From: Methanobacteriaceae archaeon UBA349
GTDB taxonomy: Archaea; Methanobacteriota; Methanobacteria; Methanobacteriales; Methanobacteriaceae
Direction: 5' to 3'
Assembly: GCA_002509745.1 (NCBI GenBank)
Contig: DAWK01000145.1
Location: forward strand, 1 to 8,304
DNA length: 8,304 nt
The translations under genes and the position numbers were made by a program. A model generated the notes under the pieces. The model worked only from the letters and a program-made list of their open reading frames with translations, had not been told where the DNA came from and searched no databases. Within the stretch, counting starts at the first letter, position 1. Each line of letters starts with the position of its first letter. Positions 1 through 5,846 of the stretch are shown in pieces.

Positions 1-177
1 CCTAAAGCAGTTGACCCCCACTGTACTGCATATAAAATGATTTTCAAAGATATAACCGATCGGGCCAATAAAGATTTTCTAAACTCTTCTAGTATCCCTA
101 TGCCTGGCATGCCTCTACAAAAAAAAGTAGATGAAAATAAAAAAGCTAGTATCATGGATCTTATGCTAAAAAGATGA
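1..177 (+). CDS. 3' end of an unrecognised gene (58 residues visible)
   Basis: An open frame runs from the first base of the window to a TGA at 175-177, so this is the C-terminal part of a gene that begins outside. The visible residues start PKAVDPHCTAYK and end DLMLKR. There is one Cys, preceded by a His (PHC), then a helical charged stretch (KMIFKDITDRANKDF), a short Ser/Pro/Met-rich linker with a PMPGMP motif, and a Lys-rich tail. No membrane segment is visible. I do not recognise the family. It converges on the DUF6448 gene; 67 bp separate the two stop codons, with a T-rich tract between. That the frame is coding rests on its being open, on its codon use resembling the neighbouring genes, and on its ending just before a T-rich tract. 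Confidence 0.6.
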   Translation, partial: PKAVDPHCTAYKMIFKDITDRANKDFLNSSSIPMPGMPLQKKVDENKKASIMDLMLKR

Positions 178-212
178 TTTTTTGGTTAAATCGCTAAAAA
201 TATCCTGAAAAA

Positions 213-225
213 CCTTTTTATTTAT
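213..225 (+). terminator. Oligo-T terminator after the first gene
   Basis: A T-rich run (CTTTTTATTTATTT) begins 35 bases after the stop codon of the upstream + strand gene. Archaeal transcription commonly ends at such U-tracts without needing a strong hairpin, and no good stem is visible here. The placement between two convergent genes fits, but the whole area is AT-rich. Confidence 0.35.
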
Positions 226-244
226 TTAATATAGTATTATTATA

Positions 245-766
245 TTAATAATGGAATTTATCCAGGCCAGAATTAGATATGGATTTCTGAATAAATACTG
301 TGTATTCCACAAAATCAATCACTGATTTGATATATTCTCTAGCATCATCAACATCATTTAAATTGTGATCCTTATTATTGAGCACTTCCATAAATCTTTT
401 TCTCAATTCATTTTCCAACGATGCAGATAAGTATTCAAATAAATCATTTAGGTTTTCTTCGTCCATAGCCTGTTTAATACGTCTTGTAATTGAATCCAAA
501 TTCTTAGATGATTTAATTCCCTGAAAATGCTCACCTCTACTTTTTAAATGTAGTCGAACCACAGTTTCAAAAAACCAGTAGTCGGCAATTTCCGCAGCAT
601 CTTCATTTAATTCTCTCAAAAATACTGATTTTTCAAAAGCCTCTTTTAGTTCTTTTTCATCGTCCTCACTTACATAAGCAAGTACATAATTTACATTTTC
701 CATTTCAAGAGCTACTTCTGCTGCTTTAACCACCGGCCCATCCATAGAATCACATTTAAAAACCAA
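245..766 (-). CDS. DUF6448 family protein, cytosolic form
   Basis: The 173-residue product matches my memory of the DUF6448 family, whose function is unknown. The N-terminal signature CDSMDGPVV (residues 5-13) corresponds to the family's usual HCDTxDGPVV. It is followed by helical segments (KAAEVALEMENVNYVL; DEKELKEAFEKS) and the second signature, ADYWFFETVVRLH (61-73), with the GEHFQGIK stretch after it. The C-terminal half is helical (LENELRKRFMEVLNN; DDAREYIKSVIDFVEY). Some family members have a signal peptide; none is present here, so the protein should be cytosolic. The start is TTG at 766-764. A strong Shine-Dalgarno GGAGG lies 7 bases upstream in GGGGAGGGATTTAT, and no ATG occurs before the conserved CDSMDG motif. 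The His that often precedes the Cys is Lys here. The gene is divergent from the coiled-coil gene and appears monocistronic. The family assignment is fairly secure; no function is claimed. Confidence 0.85.
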   Translation of the reverse strand: MVFKCDSMDGPVVKAAEVALEMENVNYVLAYVSEDDEKELKEAFEKSVFLRELNEDAAEIADYWFFETVVRLHLKSRGEHFQGIKSSKNLDSITRRIKQAMDEENLNDLFEYLSASLENELRKRFMEVLNNKDHNLNDVDDAREYIKSVIDFVEYTVFIQKSISNSGLDKFHY

Positions 767-772
767 ATAAAT

Positions 773-779
773 CCCTCCC
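773..779 (-). promoter_or_regulatory. Strong ribosome binding site that fixes a TTG start
   Basis: On the minus strand GGGGAGGG sits 7 bases before the TTG at 766. It is close to the archaeal consensus AGGAGGTGA. Its strength and spacing decide the start of the DUF6448 gene in the absence of an ATG. Confidence 0.7.
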
Positions 780-786
780 CAAAACC

Positions 787-808
787 CTGATACTAATTTT
801 TTAGTCAG
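787..808 (-). repeat. Imperfect inverted repeat just upstream of the DUF6448 RBS
   Basis: On the minus strand CTGACTAA, an AAAA loop and TTAGTATCAG form an 8-bp stem with a 2-base bulge. The element ends about 8 bases before the GGGGAGGG ribosome binding site. It could be an mRNA leader hairpin affecting initiation or a dyad operator near the transcription start. Both roles are inference; the symmetry itself is visible. Confidence 0.4.
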
Positions 809-1098
809 TATTATTTTTGTATTAACTATAATTTGTAATATGTCATTTAATCAACATAATTATCAGAATCAATGCGAGGAATATATTTCAATTAATGAAT
901 ATAATGGCTAAATTTTTTATAACTTTAAATAAATAAATTAAGTTTAGTTACGTGTTATTGATCAGTAAAATAGAAATATGTATTTAACAAATAAAACTTT
1001 AAAATGATTTATTTACGTAATCAAAAATTTATAATGGTCTGTTATGAAATAAATTATAATAATTAATCATCAAATTACCTTATTAAAATTAATTAATA
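809..1098. other. Divergent intergenic region, AT-rich, no gene seen
   Basis: This is part of the roughly 340 bp between the DUF6448 start and the coiled-coil start and should hold both promoters. Nothing longer than about 13 codons is open from an ATG (one such ORF begins at 895, without an RBS at usable distance). A TATA-like TTTATAAT at 1028-1035 and AAATTATAAT near 1051-1060 could serve the + strand gene. TTACGT occurs at 948-953 and again inside the palindrome TTACGTAA at 1013-1020; two copies 65 bp apart could be a coincidence. Confidence 0.4.
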
Positions 1099-1110
1099 TT
1101 GAGGCTAAAC

Positions 1111-1677
1111 ATGCTGCTTCCCCACGAGCCTTTAATAAAAATAGTGCACTCCCGGATAAAGTGCTACAATCACAAAACTCAAAAGAAAAATAAGAACGGA
1201 GAATTACATACTTATAATACAAAACAGTATATGGTTCCATTAAAAATTGATCAACCATTTTCATGTGAAGAGGAAATATCAGTTTTACTATCTGAAGATT
1301 ATTTTATGATGAATAAATTATTACAGCTACGGAAAAATGAATATGATGATTATCTAGAAAGAAATATAATTTTAGAGAGGGAAGTGAACTATCTTAAAGA
1401 AAAATTAAACCAAAAAGAAGCCAAAATGAATATGAATAATTCTAATCAAGGTAAAATAGAAAAAGATTTTCAAACCACAGCAAAAAATTATGAGAAGAAA
1501 AATTCAGAGTTAGTGAACCAATTAAAACAAATGCGTGGAGAATTAATAGAGGCAAAAAAAGAAATAAGCCTCCATGAAACTACCATTAAAGAATTAAAAG
1601 AAGGAAGTATCATGGGGAAAATAAGTGGAATATTGCCTCATAAAAAAACTAATTCTGAAAAATCCAGGAAGAAATAA
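1111..1677 (+). CDS. Lysine-rich coiled-coil protein of unknown function
   Basis: The likely product has 188 residues from ATG 1111, preceded by GAGG (1101-1104) at a 6-base spacing. An in-frame TTG at 1099 would add four residues but overlaps that RBS, so I reject it. Residues 1-50 form a compact, basic, probably beta-rich region (SRIKCYNHKT, KKNKNGELHTYNTKQY, MVPLKI). It resembles the short basic N-terminal modules that precede coiled coils in other archaeal proteins. Residues 52-103 are acidic and then heptad-like (LERNIILEREVNYLKEKL). Residues 115-165 form a second charged coiled coil (KKNSELVNQLKQMRGELIEAKKEI). The C-terminus is very basic (HKKTNSEKSRKK), which suits nucleic-acid or polyphosphate contact. 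There are no membrane or signal segments. The gene stands alone and converges on the phospholipase-like gene. I do not recognise a family; a structural or nucleic-acid-binding role is inference only. Confidence 0.75.
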   Translation: MLLPHEPLIKIVHSRIKCYNHKTQKKNKNGELHTYNTKQYMVPLKIDQPFSCEEEISVLLSEDYFMMNKLLQLRKNEYDDYLERNIILEREVNYLKEKLNQKEAKMNMNNSNQGKIEKDFQTTAKNYEKKNSELVNQLKQMRGELIEAKKEISLHETTIKELKEGSIMGKISGILPHKKTNSEKSRKK

Positions 1678-1684
1678 AATATCA

Positions 1685-2275
1685 TTAAGTATTTATTGAA
1701 TTAATAACAGCACTGTAAGATGCGCTTCCTGCTCTGTTTAAGTCTTCCTGTATATTTATATCGTCTCCTTCTTTTAACCACCTATTCCAACTTTTTTTAG
1801 TTTTTGAATGGTTTTTCTGGAAAATAGAGCCAATATTTCCAGGAAAATAAGTTATTTCTGGTTTTAAGAACATAGCACGTATCTCATAAAGAGTATGGTG
1901 GATTCTTGAAGTTCCGCTTTCATGGTGAGGACCAGAAAATCCGTCTGATATATAATGGGTGGCCACACCATAGCAATAACTTGAATAATTATAATTACCA
2001 TTCTCATAATTAATTTTACCCTTATTAAACCAGTAATCTGCTTTTTCTTTATTATAAGGATAAACATGGTAACTAAAATCAAGAAATTTGATGTCCGGAT
2101 CATCAGAACCATCTTTCATTTCACTTAGATTCATTTTTTGTTGAATATCCAAAGGTAATGAATAGTAAGTTTCTTGTGCAATATCGTGATGATTAGTTGC
2201 TGACCATGCCATAACTGGAGATGGGGAAATAATTAATATAAACACCAGAAAGGTCAAAATTAGATATTTTTTCAT
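1685..2275 (-). CDS. Secreted zinc-dependent phospholipase C / S1-P1 nuclease-type protein
   Basis: The product is 196 residues from the ATG at 2275-2273. A TTG at 2287 would add MWIK but weakens the signal peptide. Residues 1-23 form a classic signal peptide: MKK, a hydrophobic core, then SPSPVMA with cleavage before Trp24. Bacillus phospholipase C binds its catalytic zincs partly through the free N-terminal Trp, so this cleavage point is meaningful. The remaining ligand series is also visible: His29 (with His30), an Asp cluster 58-61 (DDPD), His70 (SYHVYPY), His107-x3-Asp111-x5-His117, and His127-x3-Glu131. The H-x3-D-x5-H and H-x3-E spacings equal those I recall for the Bacillus cereus enzyme (H118, D122, H128; H142, E146). 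Expected activity is phosphodiester hydrolysis outside the cell, on phospholipid head groups or possibly nucleic acid. The substrate in an organism with ether lipids is unknown. The protein is short for the family, and the C-terminal membrane-binding domain of clostridial alpha-toxin is absent. The gene is monocistronic and divergent from the transporter gene. Confidence 0.82.
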   Translation of the reverse strand: MKKYLILTFLVFILIISPSPVMAWSATNHHDIAQETYYSLPLDIQQKMNLSEMKDGSDDPDIKFLDFSYHVYPYNKEKADYWFNKGKINYENGNYNYSSYCYGVATHYISDGFSGPHHESGTSRIHHTLYEIRAMFLKPEITYFPGNIGSIFQKNHSKTKKSWNRWLKEGDDINIQEDLNRAGSASYSAVINSINT

Positions 2276-2441
2276 TTTAATCCACAAATTATGAATTTTA
2301 ATAATATAATTATTATAATTTTTTATTTATACTAAAATGCGAATATTTTGTATGCTTTTTACAGAATATCATAAAGTTATTTTTAATTATATAATGTGTA
2401 CTTACTACCCATATATAAAATTTTGTTTAATTAGTCTAGAA
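2276..2441. other. Divergent promoter region between the phospholipase-like and transporter genes
   Basis: This stretch contains no ORF worth reporting. It holds AT-only runs and a repeated TATAATTAT motif near 2303-2317, which probably includes the promoter of the minus-strand gene. No clear Shine-Dalgarno precedes the ATG at 2275 on the minus strand; the leader reads TGTGGATTAAA. A very short leader is therefore possible for the phospholipase-like gene. Confidence 0.35.
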
Positions 2442-2464
2442 AAAAAGATTAATAAAAAGATTAA
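2442..2464 (+). repeat. Tandem direct repeat AAAAAGATTAA x2
   Basis: The 11-base unit AAAAAGATTAA occurs at 2442-2452 and again at 2454-2464, a 12-base period. It lies immediately upstream of a TATA-like TTTAATAAATAAATAAA run (2468-2484) and about 90 bases before the transporter start. Its position just outside the presumed promoter would suit an activator or repressor site on the same face of the helix. The repeat is seen directly; the role is inferred. Confidence 0.45.
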
Positions 2465-2467
2465 ACC

Positions 2468-2484
2468 TTTAATAAATAAATAAA
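2468..2484 (+). promoter_or_regulatory. Candidate TATA region of the transporter gene
   Basis: TTTAATAAATAAATAAA resembles the archaeal TATA box. It would place the transcription start near 2495-2505 and leave a leader of about 50 bases that includes GGTGA and AGGG. In such AT-rich DNA a TATA match alone is weak evidence. Confidence 0.3.
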
Positions 2485-2522
2485 CTGACATGATAACTTA
2501 ATTTGGTGAAAGGGAAAACTAT

Positions 2523-2549
2523 TTGAAATTAAAAAACTTATTAATTTAA
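2523..2549 (+). other. Possible 8-codon upstream ORF in the transporter leader
   Basis: A TTG at 2523 is preceded by GGTGAAAGGG (2505-2514) with 8 bases between AGGG and the TTG. It opens a short frame, (M)KLKNLLI, ending in TAA at 2547-2549, one base before the transporter ATG at 2551. The transporter itself has no Shine-Dalgarno next to its ATG. The leader peptide could therefore couple or gate its translation by termination-reinitiation. The layout is visible; its use is speculative. Confidence 0.25.
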
Positions 2550-2550
2550 T

Positions 2551-3945
2551 ATGAGTGAAAAAAAAGTTATGGGTGCAAAAGAAAGGAACAAAATATTAAT
2601 TTTACTTTTTATTGGAGTTTTTATGGGAGCTCTGGATATTGGAATTGTGGGACCTGCACTCCCATCTATGGAATCATTTTTTAATATTAATGCCCGTGCT
2701 TCATCCTGGACTTTTGGTATTTATATTTTATTTTTCATGATTGGAACTCCTTTAATGGCTAAATTATCAGATATATACGGAAGACGTTCTATCTATATCA
2801 TGGACATAATATTATTTGCCATTGGATCCGCGATAACTGCATTTTCATTTTCATTTGAGATGTTGCTTTTGGGTCGGGCCATACAAGGTTTTGGTGCTGG
2901 AGGTATTTTTCCAGTAGCCAGTGCATTTATTGGAGATACTTTCCCTCCAGAAAAAAGAGGAGGAGCACTTGGAATAATTGGTTCTGTTTTTGGATTTTCA
3001 GGAGTTATGGGACCTATACTTGGAGGAATACTATTAAAATATGGATGGCAATGGCTTTTTATAATAAATTTGCCTGTGGCATTTATTTTAGTTGTCTTAA
3101 GCATATATGTTCTCCCTTTAACCCGCAGGAAATGGGTTCCTGAATTTGATTGGAAAGGAACTGTTATTTTAAGTCTTTTTGTAACTTCGCTGGGATACGG
3201 ACTTAATCAAATTCAAACTAATAATTTTTTTGGAAGTTTTTTTTCATTGAAAGTTTGGCCATTTCTATTAATATCTACATTTATGATTTTATCATTATGG
3301 AAAATTGAAAAAAGAGCCAAAGACCCCATTATCAAAGTCAATCTTCTATCAAGTAAAGAAGTAAAATTAACTACTGGAATTGCCATAGGAACTGGTCTAG
3401 CCCAATCAGCAATAATTTTTATTCCCAGCTATGCAATTATTGCCCTTGGTTTATCCACTTCTAATGCAAGTTTAATGTTAATTCCTCTGGTTTTAACTAT
3501 GGCTATTAGCGCCCCTGTGGTAGGCCAACTACTAGATCGTTTAGGTTCCAAGATAATAGTGCTGGGAGGTACATTTATTTTAATTAGTGGAATGATCATA
3601 ATTTCTTTTTCTGCTAATAATACTTATCTTTTCATAATATCCGAATTATTGGTGGGCATAGGGCTGATTACTATTTTAGGATCTCCATTACGTTATATAA
3701 TGTTATCTGAAAGCCCTGCCAATGACCGAGCATCAGGACAAGCTCTTATTAATATTAATGTAAGCACCGGGCAGTTAATCGGAGGAACATTTATTGGTAC
3801 CATTATTGCTTCTCAAACTGGCCTTTATGGTTTTAAAACAGCTTATCTTTTAATAGCAATAGTAGGAATAGTTATTTTAACTTTAGCAATGGGATTAAAA
3901 AACAGAAAAGACTCATTAAAAACTATGCAAAGGAATTTTTCATAG
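2551..3945 (+). CDS. MFS drug/H+ antiporter, DHA2 (EmrB/QacA) type
   Basis: This is a 464-residue integral membrane protein with about 14 predicted hydrophobic segments, the usual length for the DHA2 branch of the major facilitator superfamily. Diagnostic motifs are present in order. Motif D1 is in the first helix (LDIGIVGPALPSM, 28-40). Motif A is in the loop after helix 2 (KLSDIYGRR, 71-79). Motif B is in helix 4 (R109 with IQGFGAG). The antiporter motif C is in helix 5 (GVMGPILGG, 151-159). The stretch GWQWLFIINLP (166-176) is typical of the DHA2 helix 6 entry. Asp29 in helix 1 is the likely proton- or cation-coupling residue. The role should be proton-driven export of lipophilic or cationic compounds; the substrate cannot be read from sequence. 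The start is fixed at ATG 2551 because an in-frame stop lies at 2542-2544, although no RBS adjoins it. A small zinc-knuckle gene follows 88 bp downstream and may be co-transcribed. No regulator gene adjoins it. Confidence 0.9.
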   Translation: MSEKKVMGAKERNKILILLFIGVFMGALDIGIVGPALPSMESFFNINARASSWTFGIYILFFMIGTPLMAKLSDIYGRRSIYIMDIILFAIGSAITAFSFSFEMLLLGRAIQGFGAGGIFPVASAFIGDTFPPEKRGGALGIIGSVFGFSGVMGPILGGILLKYGWQWLFIINLPVAFILVVLSIYVLPLTRRKWVPEFDWKGTVILSLFVTSLGYGLNQIQTNNFFGSFFSLKVWPFLLISTFMILSLWKIEKRAKDPIIKVNLLSSKEVKLTTGIAIGTGLAQSAIIFIPSYAIIALGLSTSNASLMLIPLVLTMAISAPVVGQLLDRLGSKIIVLGGTFILISGMIIISFSANNTYLFIISELLVGIGLITILGSPLRYIMLSESPANDRASGQALININVSTGQLIGGTFIGTIIASQTGLYGFKTAYLLIAIVGIVILTLAMGLKNRKDSLKTMQRNFS

Positions 3946-4021
3946 TAAACATAAAACGAAAAAATAATATTAATTAGACATAATACACTTAAAAAATATT
4001 AAAGTTTTAATTGATTTAATT

Positions 4022-4029
4022 AGGAGTGA
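4022..4029 (+). promoter_or_regulatory. Strong ribosome binding site of the zinc-knuckle gene
   Basis: AGGAGTGA sits 7 bases before the ATG at 4034 and is nearly the full anti-16S consensus. It supports translation of the 65-residue ORF and its start, which matters because the protein is too short to be trusted on length alone. Confidence 0.7.
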
Positions 4030-4033
4030 TTTA

Positions 4034-4231
4034 ATGCCTAAAGACAACGATGTGGATCCTGAATTTGAAGCAATGCTAAAAGGAAAAATGGGATGGAAAT
4101 GTGATTGTTCCTTGGAAATTGTAGATAAAAAATCTTCCTTGCATGAAGTTTTGTGTAAAAACTGCGGCAAGTTATTCAAAACTAATAGTGACACATCATT
4201 ATGTTTTGACTGCAGAAAAAAAAGAAAATAA
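4034..4231 (+). CDS. Small double zinc-knuckle protein
   Basis: This is a 65-residue soluble protein. An acidic N-terminus (PKDNDVDPEFEAML) is followed by six cysteines in three pairs: C23-x-C25, C41-x2-C44 (CKNCGKLF) and C57-x2-C60 (CFDCRKKRK). The spacing allows either one zinc ribbon from pairs 2 and 3 plus a loose CxC, or a two-site arrangement. The CxxCG knuckle and basic C-terminus (RKKRK) are typical of small archaeal zinc-ribbon proteins thought to bind nucleic acid or to act as adaptors. I cannot name a specific family. The near-consensus RBS and the coherent Cys pattern argue that it is real. It lies 88 bp after the transporter on the same strand, without an obvious terminator between, so co-transcription is possible. 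No link to transport is shown. An overlapping minus-strand frame is its shadow. Confidence 0.8.
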   Translation: MPKDNDVDPEFEAMLKGKMGWKCDCSLEIVDKKSSLHEVLCKNCGKLFKTNSDTSLCFDCRKKRK

Positions 4232-4237
4232 ACCGAT

Positions 4238-4258
4238 ATAATTTTTTTTAAAAATTAT
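4238..4258 (+). terminator. Hairpin plus T-tract terminator after the zinc-knuckle gene
   Basis: A perfect 9-bp inverted repeat, ATAATTTTT (4238-4246) and AAAAATTAT (4250-4258) with a TTT loop, begins 7 bases after the stop codon. Further T-runs follow, including eight T's near 4295-4302. The stem is A/T only and therefore weak, but the poly-T character and position fit an archaeal terminator for the transporter/zinc-knuckle unit. Confidence 0.5.
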
Positions 4259-4364
4259 CTTTTGTAAGATTTCTAAAATAAATTTTTGTTGTTATTTTTT
4301 TTAGATAATATTTATGGGTTGATATAAACTCACATGATAAATTTTTCATAACTTTGGTCTGAAT

Positions 4365-4386
4365 AAATTGATAAATAGATCAATTT
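4365..4386. repeat. Perfect inverted repeat AAATTGAT-N6-ATCAATTT
   Basis: Two 8-base arms (4365-4372 and 4379-4386) flank AAATAG. The 22-bp dyad lies about 150 bases upstream of the beta-helix gene and some 80 bases upstream of its best TATA candidate. The size and symmetry suit a dimeric helix-turn-helix regulator; the role is inferred. Confidence 0.4.
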
Positions 4387-4409
4387 TAACCAACCATATA
4401 CATACGCGG

Positions 4410-4431
4410 ATTAATAATGAATATTATTAAT
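4410..4431. repeat. Perfect inverted repeat ATTAATAAT-N4-ATTATTAAT
   Basis: Two 9-base arms (4410-4418 and 4423-4431) are separated by GAAT. The dyad starts 45 bases after the first one and lies about 35 bases upstream of the TTTATATT box at 4465. It is composed only of A and T, so chance is a real possibility. The exact symmetry and its place in a promoter region make it a candidate operator. Confidence 0.4.
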
Positions 4432-4464
4432 TTTATTGTCAAATGTTATGTTATTTACGCATAG

Positions 4465-4472
4465 TTTATATT
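4465..4472 (+). promoter_or_regulatory. TATA box candidate for the beta-helix gene
   Basis: TTTATATT is close to the methanogen TATA consensus (TTTATATA). It would start transcription near 4495, leaving a leader of about 35-40 bases before ATG 4533. A second candidate (CATATATTA near 4496-4504) would give an almost leaderless mRNA. Confidence 0.35.
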
Positions 4473-4532
4473 TAAAATAAAAATTTTAGCACAAACATAT
4501 ATTAACAAAAATCATATAATTAATTGAGTGTT

Positions 4533-5846
4533 ATGAAAAGAAAATCAATATTAGTAATATTACTATTATGCATAGTTATGGGTTTATCAATTGTTCCAGC
4601 TTTTGCAGAAGACTCTGCGACTGTTAATGATACATTGTATGGTGTAAACAAACAGCAAACAACACAATCAGCCACAGTATCCACTACCCAAAAAAAATAT
4701 ACTATCACTCCCAACACAAGCCCTTGCAGTAAAAAAATACGGAAATATAGCACTTATAATAAATATACAAAAAATTATTATACTTTAATTTCCTATATGA
4801 TGTACTTTGAAAAAAATCGTGGTGGAACATTAGTTCTAAAAAAAGGAACCTATACTATTTCAAATACAGTTCCTATTCCATCTAATGTAAACTTGATATT
4901 GGAGGATGGAGTTGTAATTAATAAGGGTACAAAGACTGGTACTAGAAAGTTTAAAGCTTCTTCAACTATCTTTCAATTGGTGCATCCTAGTAAATTAAAG
5001 AAGAGTAAGGCTTATTCGAGATATAATGGTGTTAGAAATGTCAAAATAATTGGCAAAGGCACTTCAACTATTAATTTAAGATATTTAAAAAATAATATTG
5101 CTATTGTTTGTGGTCATAACCAAAATATCCTGTTACAAGGAATTACTTTTAGAAACTTGAATTCCGGCCATTTTATTGAATTGGATGCCACTAATGTGAT
5201 GAAAATAAGCAATTGTAAATTTATAAGTTCTAAACCTTCATCTATGTTAACTGCAGAAGCAATTAATTTAGATACTCCTGATAAAAATACAAAAGGATTT
5301 AATAATGTTTGGTCTTCTTACGATAAAACTCCCAATAACGCCATCAAGATTGAAAATAATTTATTTAATGGACTTGATCGTGCAATAGGTACTCATAAAT
5401 ACTCTCAAAGAACAACTAATGGAAGATATATTACTAATAAAGGTCAAGTTTATCACACTAGAATTATTATCCGAAACAACATAATTACTAACACTAGAAG
5501 TGATTCTATACGTGTAATGAACTGGAAAAATTCAGAAATCACAAATAATTACATATCATATGTTACTAGAAACTCAAAGCAATATCGGGCCATACTTGCG
5601 AGTGGAGCTATTAACCTAAAAATTAAGTTTAATTACTTTAAAAATATGAATAGACCTATACAAATACTTTCTTCAAAAAATAGTGGTTATGGTTCAATTT
5701 ATTCAGTAACCTATAATTCTCTTACAAGTTATAATTATCAGGATATGAAATATAATCTTTGTTTTAATGTTGGGGAAAGTTTTGCAAGAATTTCTAATAA
5801 ATACAAAGATTATAGTAATCAGATTTGGTTAGATCTTTTAACATGA
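4533..5846 (+). CDS. Secreted right-handed parallel beta-helix protein
   Basis: The product has 437 residues from ATG 4533. An in-frame TTG at 4524 would only add three residues ahead of the signal peptide. Residues 1-25 are a signal peptide (KRK, hydrophobic core, VPAFA cleavage). Residues 26-60 are a Ser/Thr/Gln-rich linker. A cap region with many Tyr and Lys precedes the first clear rungs around 95-125 (GGTLVLKKGTYTIS; NVNLILEDGVVIN), a pattern shared with pectate-lyase-like folds. Later rungs repeat a short V/I-x-I-x-N-N/C-x-I/F pattern: NVKIIGKGTSTINL, NILLQGITFRNL, VMKISNCKF, AIKIENNLFNGL, RIIIRNNIITN, NSEITNNYIS. Such proteins act as surface adhesins or polysaccharide-active enzymes in Methanobacteriales. 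No catalytic set is evident, so adhesin or surface-layer function is the safer inference. No C-terminal membrane anchor or sorting signal is visible, which suggests release or non-covalent wall attachment. It appears monocistronic, with two dyads upstream. Confidence 0.82.
   Translation: MKRKSILVILLLCIVMGLSIVPAFAEDSATVNDTLYGVNKQQTTQSATVSTTQKKYTITPNTSPCSKKIRKYSTYNKYTKNYYTLISYMMYFEKNRGGTLVLKKGTYTISNTVPIPSNVNLILEDGVVINKGTKTGTRKFKASSTIFQLVHPSKLKKSKAYSRYNGVRNVKIIGKGTSTINLRYLKNNIAIVCGHNQNILLQGITFRNLNSGHFIELDATNVMKISNCKFISSKPSSMLTAEAINLDTPDKNTKGFNNVWSSYDKTPNNAIKIENNLFNGLDRAIGTHKYSQRTTNGRYITNKGQVYHTRIIIRNNIITNTRSDSIRVMNWKNSEITNNYISYVTRNSKQYRAILASGAINLKIKFNYFKNMNRPIQILSSKNSGYGSIYSVTYNSLTSYNYQDMKYNLCFNVGESFARISNKYKDYSNQIWLDLLT

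Noticed and set aside
895..936. 13-codon ORF starting MNIMAKFF in the divergent gap
   Set aside because: The nearest GAGGA is about 15-20 bases from the ATG, too far for an RBS, and the length is within chance in AT-rich DNA.
1070..1264. 64-residue minus-strand ORF
   Set aside because: It lies antisense to the start of the coiled-coil gene, has no RBS, and its residue pattern does not resemble a protein family.
1864..2112. 82-residue minus-strand ORF
   Set aside because: It overlaps the phospholipase-like gene in another frame; its Ile/Met-rich sequence is a frame shadow.
2793..3104. 103-residue minus-strand ORF
   Set aside because: It is antisense to conserved transporter motifs; the Pro-rich product is a shadow of Gly-rich codons.
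3970..4194. 74-residue minus-strand ORF
   Set aside because: It is antisense to the zinc-knuckle gene, which has the better RBS and a coherent Cys pattern.
4520..4753. 77-residue minus-strand ORF
   Set aside because: It is antisense to the signal peptide and linker of the beta-helix gene; the apparent hydrophobic character is a shadow.
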